This document shows, piece by piece, positions 1-9,379 of a DNA stretch of 64,000 nt. This stretch comes from Nitrospinaceae bacterium (GTDB lineage Bacteria; Nitrospinota; Nitrospinia; Nitrospinales; VA-1), in NCBI GenBank assembly GCA_029261655.1, contig JAJDAY010000026.1, forward strand, positions 202,362 through 266,361, written 5' to 3'. The translations under genes were made by a program, and so were the position numbers. Numbering within the stretch: position 1 is the first letter of the stretch; each line of letters opens with the position of its first letter. Below the pieces are notes generated by a model. The model was given only the letters and a program-made list of their open reading frames with translations. It was not told the origin of the DNA and searched no databases.

Positions 1-306
1 AAGAATTTACACTTCACGAAGAGGATATGGATCACAAGTAAGAGTGACAAATACCCTTAAGAATTGGACCGAAATATAATTTGATTAAAGCAAAGTTTTA
101 TATTGGTTTTTATCAATATGGATTAAAATCATGTATTTATGACCACAAATTACATCCAAAATAAGAAAATTGCTTAATAATTGTCTAATCTTTCAATTTT
201 AAGTGGGAAATTTTCCCGCGTCAACCTTATTTGTGTATAATAATAGTATCGGACCAGAGAATCCAGAGTTTGAAAATCAGAAAAATAACTTGTTATTCAA
301 TGATTT

Positions 307-1140
307 ATGCAAAAGAAAACTGAAAACAGAAATAGTAAAGTTACCATTGCCGTGGTCAGGGTTCTGCGGCCTATGATTCGTTTGCTTTTGCATTTTGGAA
401 TCAGTTTTAAAGATTTTACGGAGATCATTAAGAGGGTCTTTTTGGAGGAATCCCGAATTCTTCTATTGGGGGAAAATGCTGAAGTCACATCAAGTGCTTT
501 ATCGATCGTTTCGGGTATTCACAGAAAAGAAACATCGCCTTTCTTAAAAAATCCAATCTCAGATTCTGAATTTGCCGAATCCTTAAGCCGGGGTTCAGGC
601 GCCTTGGCGGTTGTTTCGGAATGGATCAGTAATCCCGACTATCTGAATAGCGATAATAAACCTCAACCTCTCCTTTATTCGCACAGCGACAAAAATACAA
701 AATCGTTCACGGCTCTTTCTGAAAGAATTATGAAAGATGTCAGAGCCAAAACCATCCTCGATGAATTGATCCGGTTGGACCTCGTTCAATATGACGTGGA
801 TACGGTGACCCTGAAGCAAGACGCGTTTGTTCCGCAAAAGGACTTAAATGAAAAGCTGGACTTTTTTGCAAAAAACCTTTCAGAACACATGCAGGCGGCA
901 GCAACCAATGTTCGAAGCAAAAAACCTCCTTACTTTGAAAGAAGCGCCTTTCATGATGGCCTGAGTGAGGAGGATATAAAGCAAATTGACAGTCATGTGC
1001 GGCAAAAGGGCATGGACTTACTTAAAGACATCTACAACATGGCAAAAGAACTTGCCGCTAAAAACCCTAAGGACACCAAGTCAAAAAAAGGCCATATCAC
1101 CCTGGGGGTTTTTTTAAATCACGGCGATAAAAATAAATAG
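307..1140 (+). CDS. DUF6502-like protein
   Basis: 277-aa ORF; N-terminus 'VLRPMIRLLLHFGISFKDFTEIIKRVFLEE' resembles DUF6502; directly followed by a DUF5666-like gene. Confidence 0.7.
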   Translation: MQKKTENRNSKVTIAVVRVLRPMIRLLLHFGISFKDFTEIIKRVFLEESRILLLGENAEVTSSALSIVSGIHRKETSPFLKNPISDSEFAESLSRGSGALAVVSEWISNPDYLNSDNKPQPLLYSHSDKNTKSFTALSERIMKDVRAKTILDELIRLDLVQYDVDTVTLKQDAFVPQKDLNEKLDFFAKNLSEHMQAAATNVRSKKPPYFERSAFHDGLSEEDIKQIDSHVRQKGMDLLKDIYNMAKELAAKNPKDTKSKKGHITLGVFLNHGDKNK

Positions 1141-1146
1141 AAAGCC

Positions 1147-2724
1147 ATGGGCAGAATATTTAGAGATTTCAAAACTCTACTATTAATTTCAACTTTATCA
1201 GTGCTTGCCCTGATAACTTCTGCTCTTCCCCTGGAGGCGAATCCGTGCAGAACCAATGACGGATTTCTGGATACCGGCATTGGCGGAACCGGTCTCAGCG
1301 ATGATTCCAAAGAGGAAAATGGTATTGGCGGGACGGGGAACAGCGAAGATAAAGACGAGAATGGTATCGGAGGGACAGGCAGAGAGTTTAAACGCAAGGG
1401 AATTGGAGGAACAGGAAAAAGAGCCAGTGGCATAGGTGGAACGGGAAAAGTAACTCAAAAGGGTAGCAACCTGATTTATGTGACAGGCACCATTCATGCT
1501 TTCGGAAGCATTTGCGTGAACGGGGTGGAAATCGAATATTCGGAAAATATTTCGGTCTCGACAGATAACAACCAAAAGCTTTCGGCATCTTCCCTGCGAA
1601 TAGGACAGGTGGTGGATGTCGTCGCTGAGAAGAAAACCGGACGAGCCAACCCCAAGGCAAAAAATATTGCGGTTCGATTTGCGGTGCAGGGTCCCGTCAC
1701 AGATATTAGTAATGGAGGCCGCCTGGTCAAGGTTTTGGGAAGATCGGTCCAGATCACGGATCAAAAAATTGGCAAGTCCATAAAGCCAGGCACGAACGTC
1801 CGGGTCAGCGGACTGCAAAACAAAGAGGGTCGGATTGTCGCCACCTTAATTGAAACACTGCCGAAAAATATTCCGGCAAATGCCAAGCCAGGTAAAGTAA
1901 AGGTGATCCCCTCCAACATTAAAAATATTTCGGTTCAAGGGTATGTTCAAAAAGTGACTCCCGGAGGCAGGATTAAAGTCGATGGCCGGAACTTTGATTT
2001 GGGACCCAAAGGAAAAAAAATCAAGGTTGGCACAAGAATAATTGTCTCTGGAGAACGCCAGCCGACTGGGGTCATAAAAGCAGACAGGTGGGTACACGAA
2101 AAAGTAGCGCCAGAAACCCGGCTGCAAATCAGCGGGAAAGGTATAAAGGACATTAAAGGCAAAAATCGTCTCCCGAAATCAGACGATGATAAACGTTCCG
2201 ATGAAAACCGGGAAAAAATCAAAGGCCGGGAAGATCGTGAGGATAGAGAAGACAAAGAGGATCGCGAGGACAGAGAAGGCATAGAGGATCGTGAGGACCG
2301 CGAGAAGCCTGAAGATCGTGAAGACCGCGAGAAACCCGAAGATCGAGAAGATCGCGAGGACCGGTCCGAGAAATTTGAAAGATTAGAAAAACCAGAAGAT
2401 ATCGAGGAACCGGAAAAATTCGAAAAGCCTGAAAAGGTAGAAGGACCTGAGAAGATCGAACAGCCTGAGAAGATCGAACAGCCTGAGAAGATCGAACAGC
2501 CTGAGAAGATCGAACAGCCCGAGAAGATCGAAAAGCCTGAAAAGATCGAACAGCCTGAAAAGATCGAAAAGCCTGAAAAGATCGAAAAACCTGAGAAGAT
2601 CGAAAAACCTGAGAAGATCGAACAGCCTGAGAAGATCGAACAGCCTGAGAAGATCGAAAAGCCGGAGAAGATCGAAAAGCCGGAGAAGATCGAAAAGCCG
2701 GAGAAGATCGAAAAGCCTGAATAA
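1147..2724 (+). CDS. Secreted DUF5666-like protein with GIGGTG repeats and a charged EKIE(Q/K)P repeat tail
   Basis: Signal-like N-terminus; five GIGGTG motifs; repeated OB-like segments (VTGTIHAFGSICVNGVEIEYSEN, VQGPVTDISNGGRLVKVLGRSVQI, VQGYVQKVTPGGRIKVDGRNFDL) typical of DUF5666; low-complexity C-terminus. Confidence 0.7.
   Translation: MGRIFRDFKTLLLISTLSVLALITSALPLEANPCRTNDGFLDTGIGGTGLSDDSKEENGIGGTGNSEDKDENGIGGTGREFKRKGIGGTGKRASGIGGTGKVTQKGSNLIYVTGTIHAFGSICVNGVEIEYSENISVSTDNNQKLSASSLRIGQVVDVVAEKKTGRANPKAKNIAVRFAVQGPVTDISNGGRLVKVLGRSVQITDQKIGKSIKPGTNVRVSGLQNKEGRIVATLIETLPKNIPANAKPGKVKVIPSNIKNISVQGYVQKVTPGGRIKVDGRNFDLGPKGKKIKVGTRIIVSGERQPTGVIKADRWVHEKVAPETRLQISGKGIKDIKGKNRLPKSDDDKRSDENREKIKGREDREDREDKEDREDREGIEDREDREKPEDREDREKPEDREDREDRSEKFERLEKPEDIEEPEKFEKPEKVEGPEKIEQPEKIEQPEKIEQPEKIEQPEKIEKPEKIEQPEKIEKPEKIEKPEKIEKPEKIEQPEKIEQPEKIEKPEKIEKPEKIEKPEKIEKPE
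2452..2721 (+). repeat. 18-bp tandem repeat (about 15 units, gagaagatcgaamagcct) encoding EKIE(Q/K)P
   Basis: Read directly in the sequence; in frame within the DUF5666-like ORF. Confidence 0.95.
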
Positions 2725-2775
2725 ACTGAAAATGGAATCCTGGATTTCTTTGCAAAATTCTCTTTTAATCTAGAT

Positions 2776-3747
2776 TTGGAAAATCAATTGAAACTTACAT
2801 CATTTATTCTCGCTTTGCTATCGACCGCTGCCTTTATTTGGACTCCGCCTGTCCTTGCACAGGAAAATTTGAAAGTTAAATTACCCACTGGATTAGATTC
2901 CAGCGAAGGTGATTACGACGACCCTGAAGACCAGGAGGATTTGGCAAGATTGAATTCCGAATTTTCCACTGGATTTGATTACAGCACGGGGGATTTTGAT
3001 GACCGTAAAGACCAGAAATATTTGGAAGATCTAAAATTTAAGTTTTCCACTGGATTTGATTACAGCACAGGGGATTACGGTGATCCTCAAGATACGGAAA
3101 TTTTGTATTTCCCTTTTGTGACAAAAGCAATCTTTCGAGACTGGGCCGCTAAACTGACAATTCCTTATTTGCAGATCACCGGTCCCGGGGTCGTTGTCGG
3201 AGACGGGGGTGTTGCCGTCAACCAGGGTGGCGGGGCAGCAAGAACAACCGAAAGCGGTTTAGGAGATATTGTCGCAGGGCTTACTTATACCTTGGATATT
3301 GAGGACTTTGGTAGCTATGTAGATTTTACAGGCAAAATAAAGTTTCCCACCGCTGATGAAGATAAAGGATTAGGCACCGGCGAGACGGATTACACGTTAC
3401 TGGTGGATATCACAAAAGTATTTGGGAAGGCTTATGTTTTTGGTGGTGTTGGAAGAAAGTTTGTAGGCGAGAACGATCAATTGCAGCTGGATGATATCTG
3501 GCTTTTTAATGTTGGAGGCGGCTATCAAGTCAACAAAAAATTTAGTGCCGGAGCCTCTTATGATTTTCGTGAGTCCGCTTCGTCTTCAGATAACCCCAGT
3601 GAAGGGACTGGCTATATAACCTATAAAATTACAGAATCCATTACCGGATTGCTTTACGGTGTCGTCGGTTTTTCTGACGGCAGTCCCGATACGGGTGTGG
3701 GGCTTCAGTTGAATTATAAGTTCGAGCCATTTGAACGGCACCCGTAA
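2776..3747 (+). CDS. Outer-membrane/transporter-like beta-barrel protein
   Basis: TTG start with signal peptide (KLTSFILALLSTAAFIWTPPVLA); C-terminal beta-rich segments (YTLDIEDFGSYVDFTGKIKFPTADEDKGLGTGETDYTLLVDITKVFGKAYVFGGVGRKF) resemble MetA-phenol-pathway-like/transporter OM proteins. Confidence 0.6.
   Translation: MENQLKLTSFILALLSTAAFIWTPPVLAQENLKVKLPTGLDSSEGDYDDPEDQEDLARLNSEFSTGFDYSTGDFDDRKDQKYLEDLKFKFSTGFDYSTGDYGDPQDTEILYFPFVTKAIFRDWAAKLTIPYLQITGPGVVVGDGGVAVNQGGGAARTTESGLGDIVAGLTYTLDIEDFGSYVDFTGKIKFPTADEDKGLGTGETDYTLLVDITKVFGKAYVFGGVGRKFVGENDQLQLDDIWLFNVGGGYQVNKKFSAGASYDFRESASSSDNPSEGTGYITYKITESITGLLYGVVGFSDGSPDTGVGLQLNYKFEPFERHP
2881..3105 (+). repeat. Three 81-bp units encoding (S/P)TG(F/L)D(Y/S)S(T/E)GD(Y/F)xDxxDxe
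   Basis: Unit starts near 2881, 2962 and 3043 (81-bp spacing); units 2 and 3 nearly identical at ttttccactggatttgattacagcac. Confidence 0.85.
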
Positions 3748-3811
3748 GTTTTGCTACTTTTTAAGTTAGAGTTTCCATTTATAATTCATTCAATAAATTT
3801 GAGAAAACGTA

Positions 3812-4810
3812 ATGACTGAAGATTCCAAACCGGAAAACTCATCCCTTTCAAGTAACCCAAAGGCCCTATGGGGAGTTCTGTTGTTGGTGACGATTCCTCT
3901 TTTAATCTATACATTTTATTCTCAAATCGCATCAAGCGTTTCAGACCCGGCAAATGGAGAGGAGCAGGAAAATTCCGTTTCCATCCGTCAATTTGCGTCT
4001 CCATCGCCACCCAGCGAAAATAATTCGGCCATGGCATTACCGCTGGATCAGTTAAACGCCAAATTAGCCATGAAGTTGAGCGGCAACCCTGATGACGTTG
4101 CCGGCTGGACCCTGCTTGGCAGATCTTACGCGGTGACAGGAAACAAGGAAAAAGCCATTGAGGCTTTTGATAAAGCCATTGCTCTCACACCTGATGATGC
4201 CGGAATCCATGTTTTTTACGGAGAAGCATTGGTGGGGTTTGCCAATGATCGGCTCACTCCTGAAGCCAGAAAACTTTTTCTTAAGGCCAAAAACATCGAA
4301 GGCAATCATCCCGGCGTGAAATACAATTTGGCGCTCGCCGATTTTCAGGAAGGGAAAATTCAGGAGGCGTATGACGTTTGGTTGAAAATCGCTCAGGAAG
4401 GCGCTCAAGACTCTCCCTGGTGGAGAAAGGCGGGTGAAAAGTTAAACCTCGCGGCATCCAAGCTGGGAATTGATGCACCCGCGTTACCTGAGGAACTCCA
4501 GCCTTTGCGAACCCCGCAATCGTTGCCTTCGGCGTTATCAGTGGGAGATGTTCAATCGGGAAGCATGATGACTTCTGAAGAACGATCTCATTTTATCAGC
4601 AAAATGGTTCAACGTCTGGCAACGCGACTGGAAAAAGAACCGAATGATTTGCAGGGCTGGTTGCAATTGGCGAAATCGTATAGCGTTTTAGGTAAAAATA
4701 TAAAAGCATTGTCCAGCTATCAAAAAGCTATGGAACTGGCACCGGGAAATGTCGAAATCAATAAAATGTTTGAAGAAGAAAAGTTAAAAGTCACAAAGGC
4801 CAAACCTTAA
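3812..4810 (+). CDS. TPR protein, CcmI/CycH-like (cytochrome c biogenesis type)
   Basis: One N-terminal TM, then TPR motifs 'DVAGWTLLGRSYAVTGNKEKAIEAFDKAIALTPDD' and 'DLQGWLQLAKSYSVLGKNIKALSSYQKAMELAPGN'. Confidence 0.65.
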   Translation: MTEDSKPENSSLSSNPKALWGVLLLVTIPLLIYTFYSQIASSVSDPANGEEQENSVSIRQFASPSPPSENNSAMALPLDQLNAKLAMKLSGNPDDVAGWTLLGRSYAVTGNKEKAIEAFDKAIALTPDDAGIHVFYGEALVGFANDRLTPEARKLFLKAKNIEGNHPGVKYNLALADFQEGKIQEAYDVWLKIAQEGAQDSPWWRKAGEKLNLAASKLGIDAPALPEELQPLRTPQSLPSALSVGDVQSGSMMTSEERSHFISKMVQRLATRLEKEPNDLQGWLQLAKSYSVLGKNIKALSSYQKAMELAPGNVEINKMFEEEKLKVTKAKP

Positions 4811-4828
4811 AAAGATCGTTTGTGGTTG

Positions 4829-5302
4829 TCAATTTTCCTCCCCTTGCTGCAAAAGTTTTTGACGAGCGTTGGGAAACTGGCTGTCCGCGCAAGACCTGAC
4901 TTCTGCACCCTGAGCCCACCGGAGCCAGCGTTTGGTCAACGCCCTTTCCTTTCCAAGGTATTTTTCCTCATAGAATCTTTTCGCCCCAAAATGCACATCC
5001 GTTAAAAATTTAGACCGAAATTTGATCTCAATCCAACCGATGCCTTTCAAAGGCTTGTTCCGCCCCAATCCAGGGTTTTTTTCATAGACGTTAAAATAAC
5101 CCGTCATTTTGTCTTCTTTTATATGGCTTTCATATGGATTTTCCCGGCAAATGTCGAACCCTTTGACCATCCGCTGGTATACCTCAAGGTAATGCGCTTC
5201 AACCACATACTCGCTCAGATATAAATCAGACTCCTTAATGAGCTTTGGCGAGTAGCAACCGAAAAAAAATATCATAAAAAAGATAGTCAATTTTATTATC
5301 AT
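4829..5302 (-). CDS. Putative lipoprotein of unknown function
   Basis: Internal start gives MIIKLTIFFMIFFFGC, a lipobox-like signal peptide; the ORF track extends to 5374. Confidence 0.5.
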   Translation of the reverse strand: MIIKLTIFFMIFFFGCYSPKLIKESDLYLSEYVVEAHYLEVYQRMVKGFDICRENPYESHIKEDKMTGYFNVYEKNPGLGRNKPLKGIGWIEIKFRSKFLTDVHFGAKRFYEEKYLGKERALTKRWLRWAQGAEVRSCADSQFPNARQKLLQQGEEN

Positions 5303-5595
5303 GAAAAAACTCTCCCGGCTTGAGAATTTAAAGTCTATGCTCTCGCGCTCAGTATTGGCAACTGTGACTTTCACTCAAAAAATGGATATACTATAAGTTG
5401 TATATACCATCGAATAAGGTACATTCCAATAGCGCGTCAGTATTCTCATACGCAGTTTTTCCGTCGAGTGTTTGACGTCAGCCCATCAAATGATTTAAAG
5501 GCTTTGGTTAGGCCCGATTTGTAAAAACAAAATTTGTACCTGGGTAAAGTTTTTATTTACACGTTCAAACATCGAATTCAAACAGGATAGCGACG

Positions 5596-6255
5596 ATGAA
5601 ATTTTTAATTTTGTTTCTGATAATGATCCCCTCCCTAACGTTTGCGGCTCCTCCCCAGGAAAAATATGCGGACCTTCCTGGACAAATACCCGTTGCGGAA
5701 GGTAAAAAGTTGTATCAAGAAAATGGGTGTCCATTATGCCATGGGGACCAGGGTAAGGGAGACGGATCTCTTGCCGCCGGACAAACCGTTACACCTCGCA
5801 ATTTTAAAGAATATGAAGAGATGAAACGGATGCCCACCATCCGTATGGAACAGGCTATCAAAAATGGCATTGAAGGAACTGCCATGCCGGCGTTCAGTCA
5901 ATTTTCCGATTCTCAGGTCAATGCCCTGACAAACTATTTGAGATCGTTTCTTGTGGAATCTTATGTCGATCTTAAAATGTGCGCGTTCCAAACGTATCAT
6001 GTTGACGCTAAAATTTTAAAACAACCCTTTCGCGTAGAAGCGGATGAACCTAAGAAGTATAATGTGGAAGTCAGCGGAACAACCATTTCACTTAGCAGAA
6101 AAAATAAAACGCTCCCGGCCACCCAAAAGATGCACCGTACTCATTTTCGAGTGATGCAAAATGATCGCATGGCGTCAGTGATCTCGGTAAAAATTAAACG
6201 CTGCAAAAAAGAAGTGGACGATATGTTAAAAAGCATTATTCCAGATAAAACTTAA
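5596..6255 (+). CDS. c-type cytochrome
   Basis: Signal peptide; CPLCH haem motif; distal Met region GIEGTAMPAFSQFSDSQVNALTNYLRSF. Confidence 0.85.
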   Translation: MKFLILFLIMIPSLTFAAPPQEKYADLPGQIPVAEGKKLYQENGCPLCHGDQGKGDGSLAAGQTVTPRNFKEYEEMKRMPTIRMEQAIKNGIEGTAMPAFSQFSDSQVNALTNYLRSFLVESYVDLKMCAFQTYHVDAKILKQPFRVEADEPKKYNVEVSGTTISLSRKNKTLPATQKMHRTHFRVMQNDRMASVISVKIKRCKKEVDDMLKSIIPDKT

Positions 6256-6357
6256 TAAATTAGCAAAACTGGGATTAAGAAATTAAAAAAATATAATTTC
6301 CTGATGAGGTATTTTCTTTTTTCATATTCAGCAAGACATCTTATTTTTTAAGGAGAT

Positions 6358-6798
6358 ATGTTTATGAATTTATTTAAAAGATTTATTTGTTTAATAGCAA
6401 TTGTAGTAGTTTCAATTTCTACTTTCGCCTGGGCAGACTGCGTCCAGAAAAGGAATACCCCTCAGGCACCTGACAATATTTTCAAACAATCCAATCCACT
6501 TCAAGCCACCCAGGATAATATTTCCGCCGGTGAAAAGCTTTACGCATCCGGAGCAAAGCCATTGGCCTGTGTGCAGTGTCATGGTGAAAAAGGAAATGGG
6601 GATGGGAAGATGGCCATGGGAATGAATCCAAAACCACGAGACTTTTCCTGTCAGGCAATGATGAAGGATATTCCAGATGGCCAATTATTTTGGGTAGTCA
6701 AAAATGGATCAAAGGGAACCGGGATGATGGCATTCAGTGCCCTTCAGGATGAGCAGGTATGGCAGATTGTGGCTTATATCAGGACCCTTGCCAACTAG
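6358..6798 (+). CDS. c-type cytochrome (class I, small)
   Basis: Signal peptide; CVQCH motif; GTGMMAFSALQDEQVWQIVAYIRTL; preceded by aaggagat RBS. Confidence 0.88.
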   Translation: MFMNLFKRFICLIAIVVVSISTFAWADCVQKRNTPQAPDNIFKQSNPLQATQDNISAGEKLYASGAKPLACVQCHGEKGNGDGKMAMGMNPKPRDFSCQAMMKDIPDGQLFWVVKNGSKGTGMMAFSALQDEQVWQIVAYIRTLAN

Positions 6799-6935
6799 TT
6801 TCCCAATTCGCCAAGTCCTTTAAAAAATGAACGTTATAAACACAGAACCATAAGGCTGACGACTATTTTATTTTTTTGGCGTAAATTTTAAATATCAATG
6901 TATATTAAACAATAATATTTCAAGGTCAGGCAGAT

Positions 6936-7418
6936 TTGCCGTTGAAAAAAAAGATTAAAAAGAAGATTAAAAAAAAGGCGGCGTCCCTTCCTGTAATCGG
7001 TTGGAGGGAATGGGTATCTTTCCCGGATTTAGGTATTGACGAAATCAAAGCCAAGGTCGATACCGGCGCCCGCACTTCTTCTCTTCATATTTCCAAAGCT
7101 CACCTAAACCGTGACTCCAGGAAAATCGAGTTTATGGTTCATCCCAAACAAAGGAGCAGTAAACCGGAAATCTTTGCCTCCGCTCGTGTCATGGAGCACC
7201 GGTCCGTCAAAAGTTCCAACGGCGAAAGCAGTCTGCGGCCGGTCATTAAAACCACCCTGAACATTGGCGGCATTAAACACGATATAGAATTGACTCTGGT
7301 CAATCGGGACCTGATGGGTTTTCGTTTGTTGCTGGGACGGGAAGCCATTAGAAAATATTATCTCGTTGACACAGGCAAGTCTTTTCTCACTTCAAAGAAA
7401 GCAGGTGTAAAAAAATGA
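6936..7418 (+). CDS. RimK/LysX-associated ATP-dependent zinc protease-like (retropepsin-like) protein
   Basis: '[31 protein letters not shown]' and '[21 protein letters not shown]' are hallmarks of this family. Confidence 0.85.
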   Translation: MPLKKKIKKKIKKKAASLPVIGWREWVSFPDLGIDEIKAKVDTGARTSSLHISKAHLNRDSRKIEFMVHPKQRSSKPEIFASARVMEHRSVKSSNGESSLRPVIKTTLNIGGIKHDIELTLVNRDLMGFRLLLGREAIRKYYLVDTGKSFLTSKKAGVKK

Positions 7419-8320
7419 ATATCGTCATATTATCTCGTGGTCCAAAACTCTACTCCACGATGCGACTGGTGGAAGCGGCCAGGAAACGAAACCATGAGGT
7501 AGAGGTCGTCAATCCCCTTCAATGCTACGTGAATATCACTTCGCACAAACCCACGGTTCATTACAAGGGCCGGGTGTTGAACAAGGTGGACGCGATCATT
7601 CCCCGTATCGGGGTGTCTATCACCTTTTTTGGAACCGCCATCGTGCGCCAGTTTGAAATGGGCAACACGTATTCCCTGAACGAATCGGTGGCGATATCGC
7701 GCTCGCGTGACAAATTAAGGTCTCTGCAGATTCTAGCCAAAAAGGGCATTGGAATGCCTATTTCAGGTTTTGCCCACTCAGTAAAAAGTACCGATGAACT
7801 GATCAAACTTTGTAACGGAGCGCCCCTGGTTGTCAAACTCCTTGAAGGAACGCAGGGCAAGGGCGTGGTGTTGGCGGAAACAAATAAAGCGGCGGAAAGT
7901 GTTATCGGAGCGTTTCAAAGTTTGAAGGCCAACTTCATGGTTCAGGAATTCATCAAAGAAGCCGGCGGCGCGGATATCCGTTGTTTTGTGGTCGGTGATA
8001 AAGTGGTCGCGGCCATGAAGCGGCAGGGGGCGGAAGGCGAGTTTCGTTCCAACCTGCACCGGGGCGGAACCGCGAACAGTATCAAAATCACTCCTGAAGA
8101 ACGAAGCACCGCCGTTCGATCCGCCAAGGCCATGGGTTTGAACCTGGCCGGTGTTGATCTGCTACGTTCCAACCACGGCCCGGTGGTTATGGAGGTCAAC
8201 TCATCTCCCGGTCTGGAAGGAATTGAAAAGGCCACAGGGCTGGACGTGGCCGACAAGATCATCGCGTTTATAGAGAAAGACGCCCGTCCAGGCAACACCC
8301 GTACCAGCGGAGCAGGTTAA
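7415..8320 (+). CDS. rimK: RimK-type ATP-grasp alpha-L-glutamate ligase
   Basis: [38 protein letters not shown]-grasp motifs [19 protein letters not shown] and [30 protein letters not shown]; overlaps upstream stop. Confidence 0.92.
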   Translation: MNIVILSRGPKLYSTMRLVEAARKRNHEVEVVNPLQCYVNITSHKPTVHYKGRVLNKVDAIIPRIGVSITFFGTAIVRQFEMGNTYSLNESVAISRSRDKLRSLQILAKKGIGMPISGFAHSVKSTDELIKLCNGAPLVVKLLEGTQGKGVVLAETNKAAESVIGAFQSLKANFMVQEFIKEAGGADIRCFVVGDKVVAAMKRQGAEGEFRSNLHRGGTANSIKITPEERSTAVRSAKAMGLNLAGVDLLRSNHGPVVMEVNSSPGLEGIEKATGLDVADKIIAFIEKDARPGNTRTSGAG

Positions 8321-8323
8321 CAA

Positions 8324-9340
8324 ATGGAGAAAGAATTTTCAGTTGGTGGACAAACAATTGCGCCTGGGGAACACCGGATAGTTAATCTTCCCGTCACCAA
8401 GTTGTACGATTTCACCGAGGTGAGTCTTCCGGTTGAAGTGAAACGCGGGAAAAAGCCCGGTCCCACTCTATTCATTTCATCGACCATTCACGGAGACGAG
8501 ATCAACGGCATCGAAATCATCCGCCGTCTGCTCACCTACAAACCGCTCAAAAAGTTGTGCGGCACCCTGATCACGATTCCCGTGGTGAATATTTTCGGTT
8601 TCAACACCCTTTCGCGTTATCTGCCCGACCGTCGCGACCTCAATCGGTCTTTCCCCGGCGCGTCCAAAGGCTCCATGGCCGCGCAACTGGCCTTTCTGTT
8701 CACAAAAGAGATTCTGGATAAATGCACCCACGGGATCGATCTGCACACAGGGGCGATTCATCGAACCAACCTGCCGCAGATCCGTGGTTTTATTGACGAC
8801 CGGGTGACCAGGGACCTGGCTTTTCAATTCGGGGTGCCGGTCATTATCAATTCTTCGTCCAGAGACGGTTCCTTGCGCGCGGAAGCGCACAAAAAAAATA
8901 TTCCCATCCTGCTTTACGAAGGGGGCGAAGCTTTGCGTCATGACGAACACGTCATCCGAATGGGGGTGGCGGGAATTAAAGCAGTGATGCGTTCCATCGG
9001 CATGATACCGTCCAAATCCCAACCGATACGCGCAGAAGCCTTCATCTCTGAGAAAACCGTCTGGGCCCGGTCTCCGTCTGCGGGAATATTGACCTCAGGA
9101 AAACTTTTAGGAGCGCATGTGGAACCCAAAGAAAATCTTGGTTTTATCCGCGATCCCTTCGGCAAGCACAATGTTCCGGTGCGGGCAAATGTGGGAGGCA
9201 TCATAATAGGCAAAACCCAGCTACCCCTCGTTAACAAAGGAGATGCCTTGTTTCATATCGCCACGTTCATCAATACCCACAAAGTCAAAAAAACGCTGGA
9301 CGAGCTAAACCCCCAGGATCAGGTATTACCAGTCGGTTGA
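8324..9340 (+). CDS. Succinylglutamate desuccinylase/aspartoacylase family protein
   Basis: Zn motifs 'STIHGDEINGIEIIRRL' and 'RRDLNRSFPG', 'GIDLHTGAIHRTNLPQIRG'. Confidence 0.88.
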   Translation: MEKEFSVGGQTIAPGEHRIVNLPVTKLYDFTEVSLPVEVKRGKKPGPTLFISSTIHGDEINGIEIIRRLLTYKPLKKLCGTLITIPVVNIFGFNTLSRYLPDRRDLNRSFPGASKGSMAAQLAFLFTKEILDKCTHGIDLHTGAIHRTNLPQIRGFIDDRVTRDLAFQFGVPVIINSSSRDGSLRAEAHKKNIPILLYEGGEALRHDEHVIRMGVAGIKAVMRSIGMIPSKSQPIRAEAFISEKTVWARSPSAGILTSGKLLGAHVEPKENLGFIRDPFGKHNVPVRANVGGIIIGKTQLPLVNKGDALFHIATFINTHKVKKTLDELNPQDQVLPVG

Positions 9341-9379
9341 CATGGAACCTCTGAAAAATACTTGCCGGATAAATCCAGG

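Noticed and set aside
1198-1818. Long antisense ORFs overlapping strong genes (also 8477-9022, 56472-57212, 57516-57983, 10602-11216)
   Set aside because: Each lies opposite a well-supported conserved CDS; composition is that of antisense readings.
2452-2721. Regular short repeats considered as CRISPR
   Set aside because: Contiguous 18-bp units with no spacers, in frame within a protein.
2219-2755. 178-aa minus-strand ORF rich in FRSSQAVRSS
   Set aside because: It is the antisense reading of the 18-bp repeat in the plus-strand gene; no coding support.
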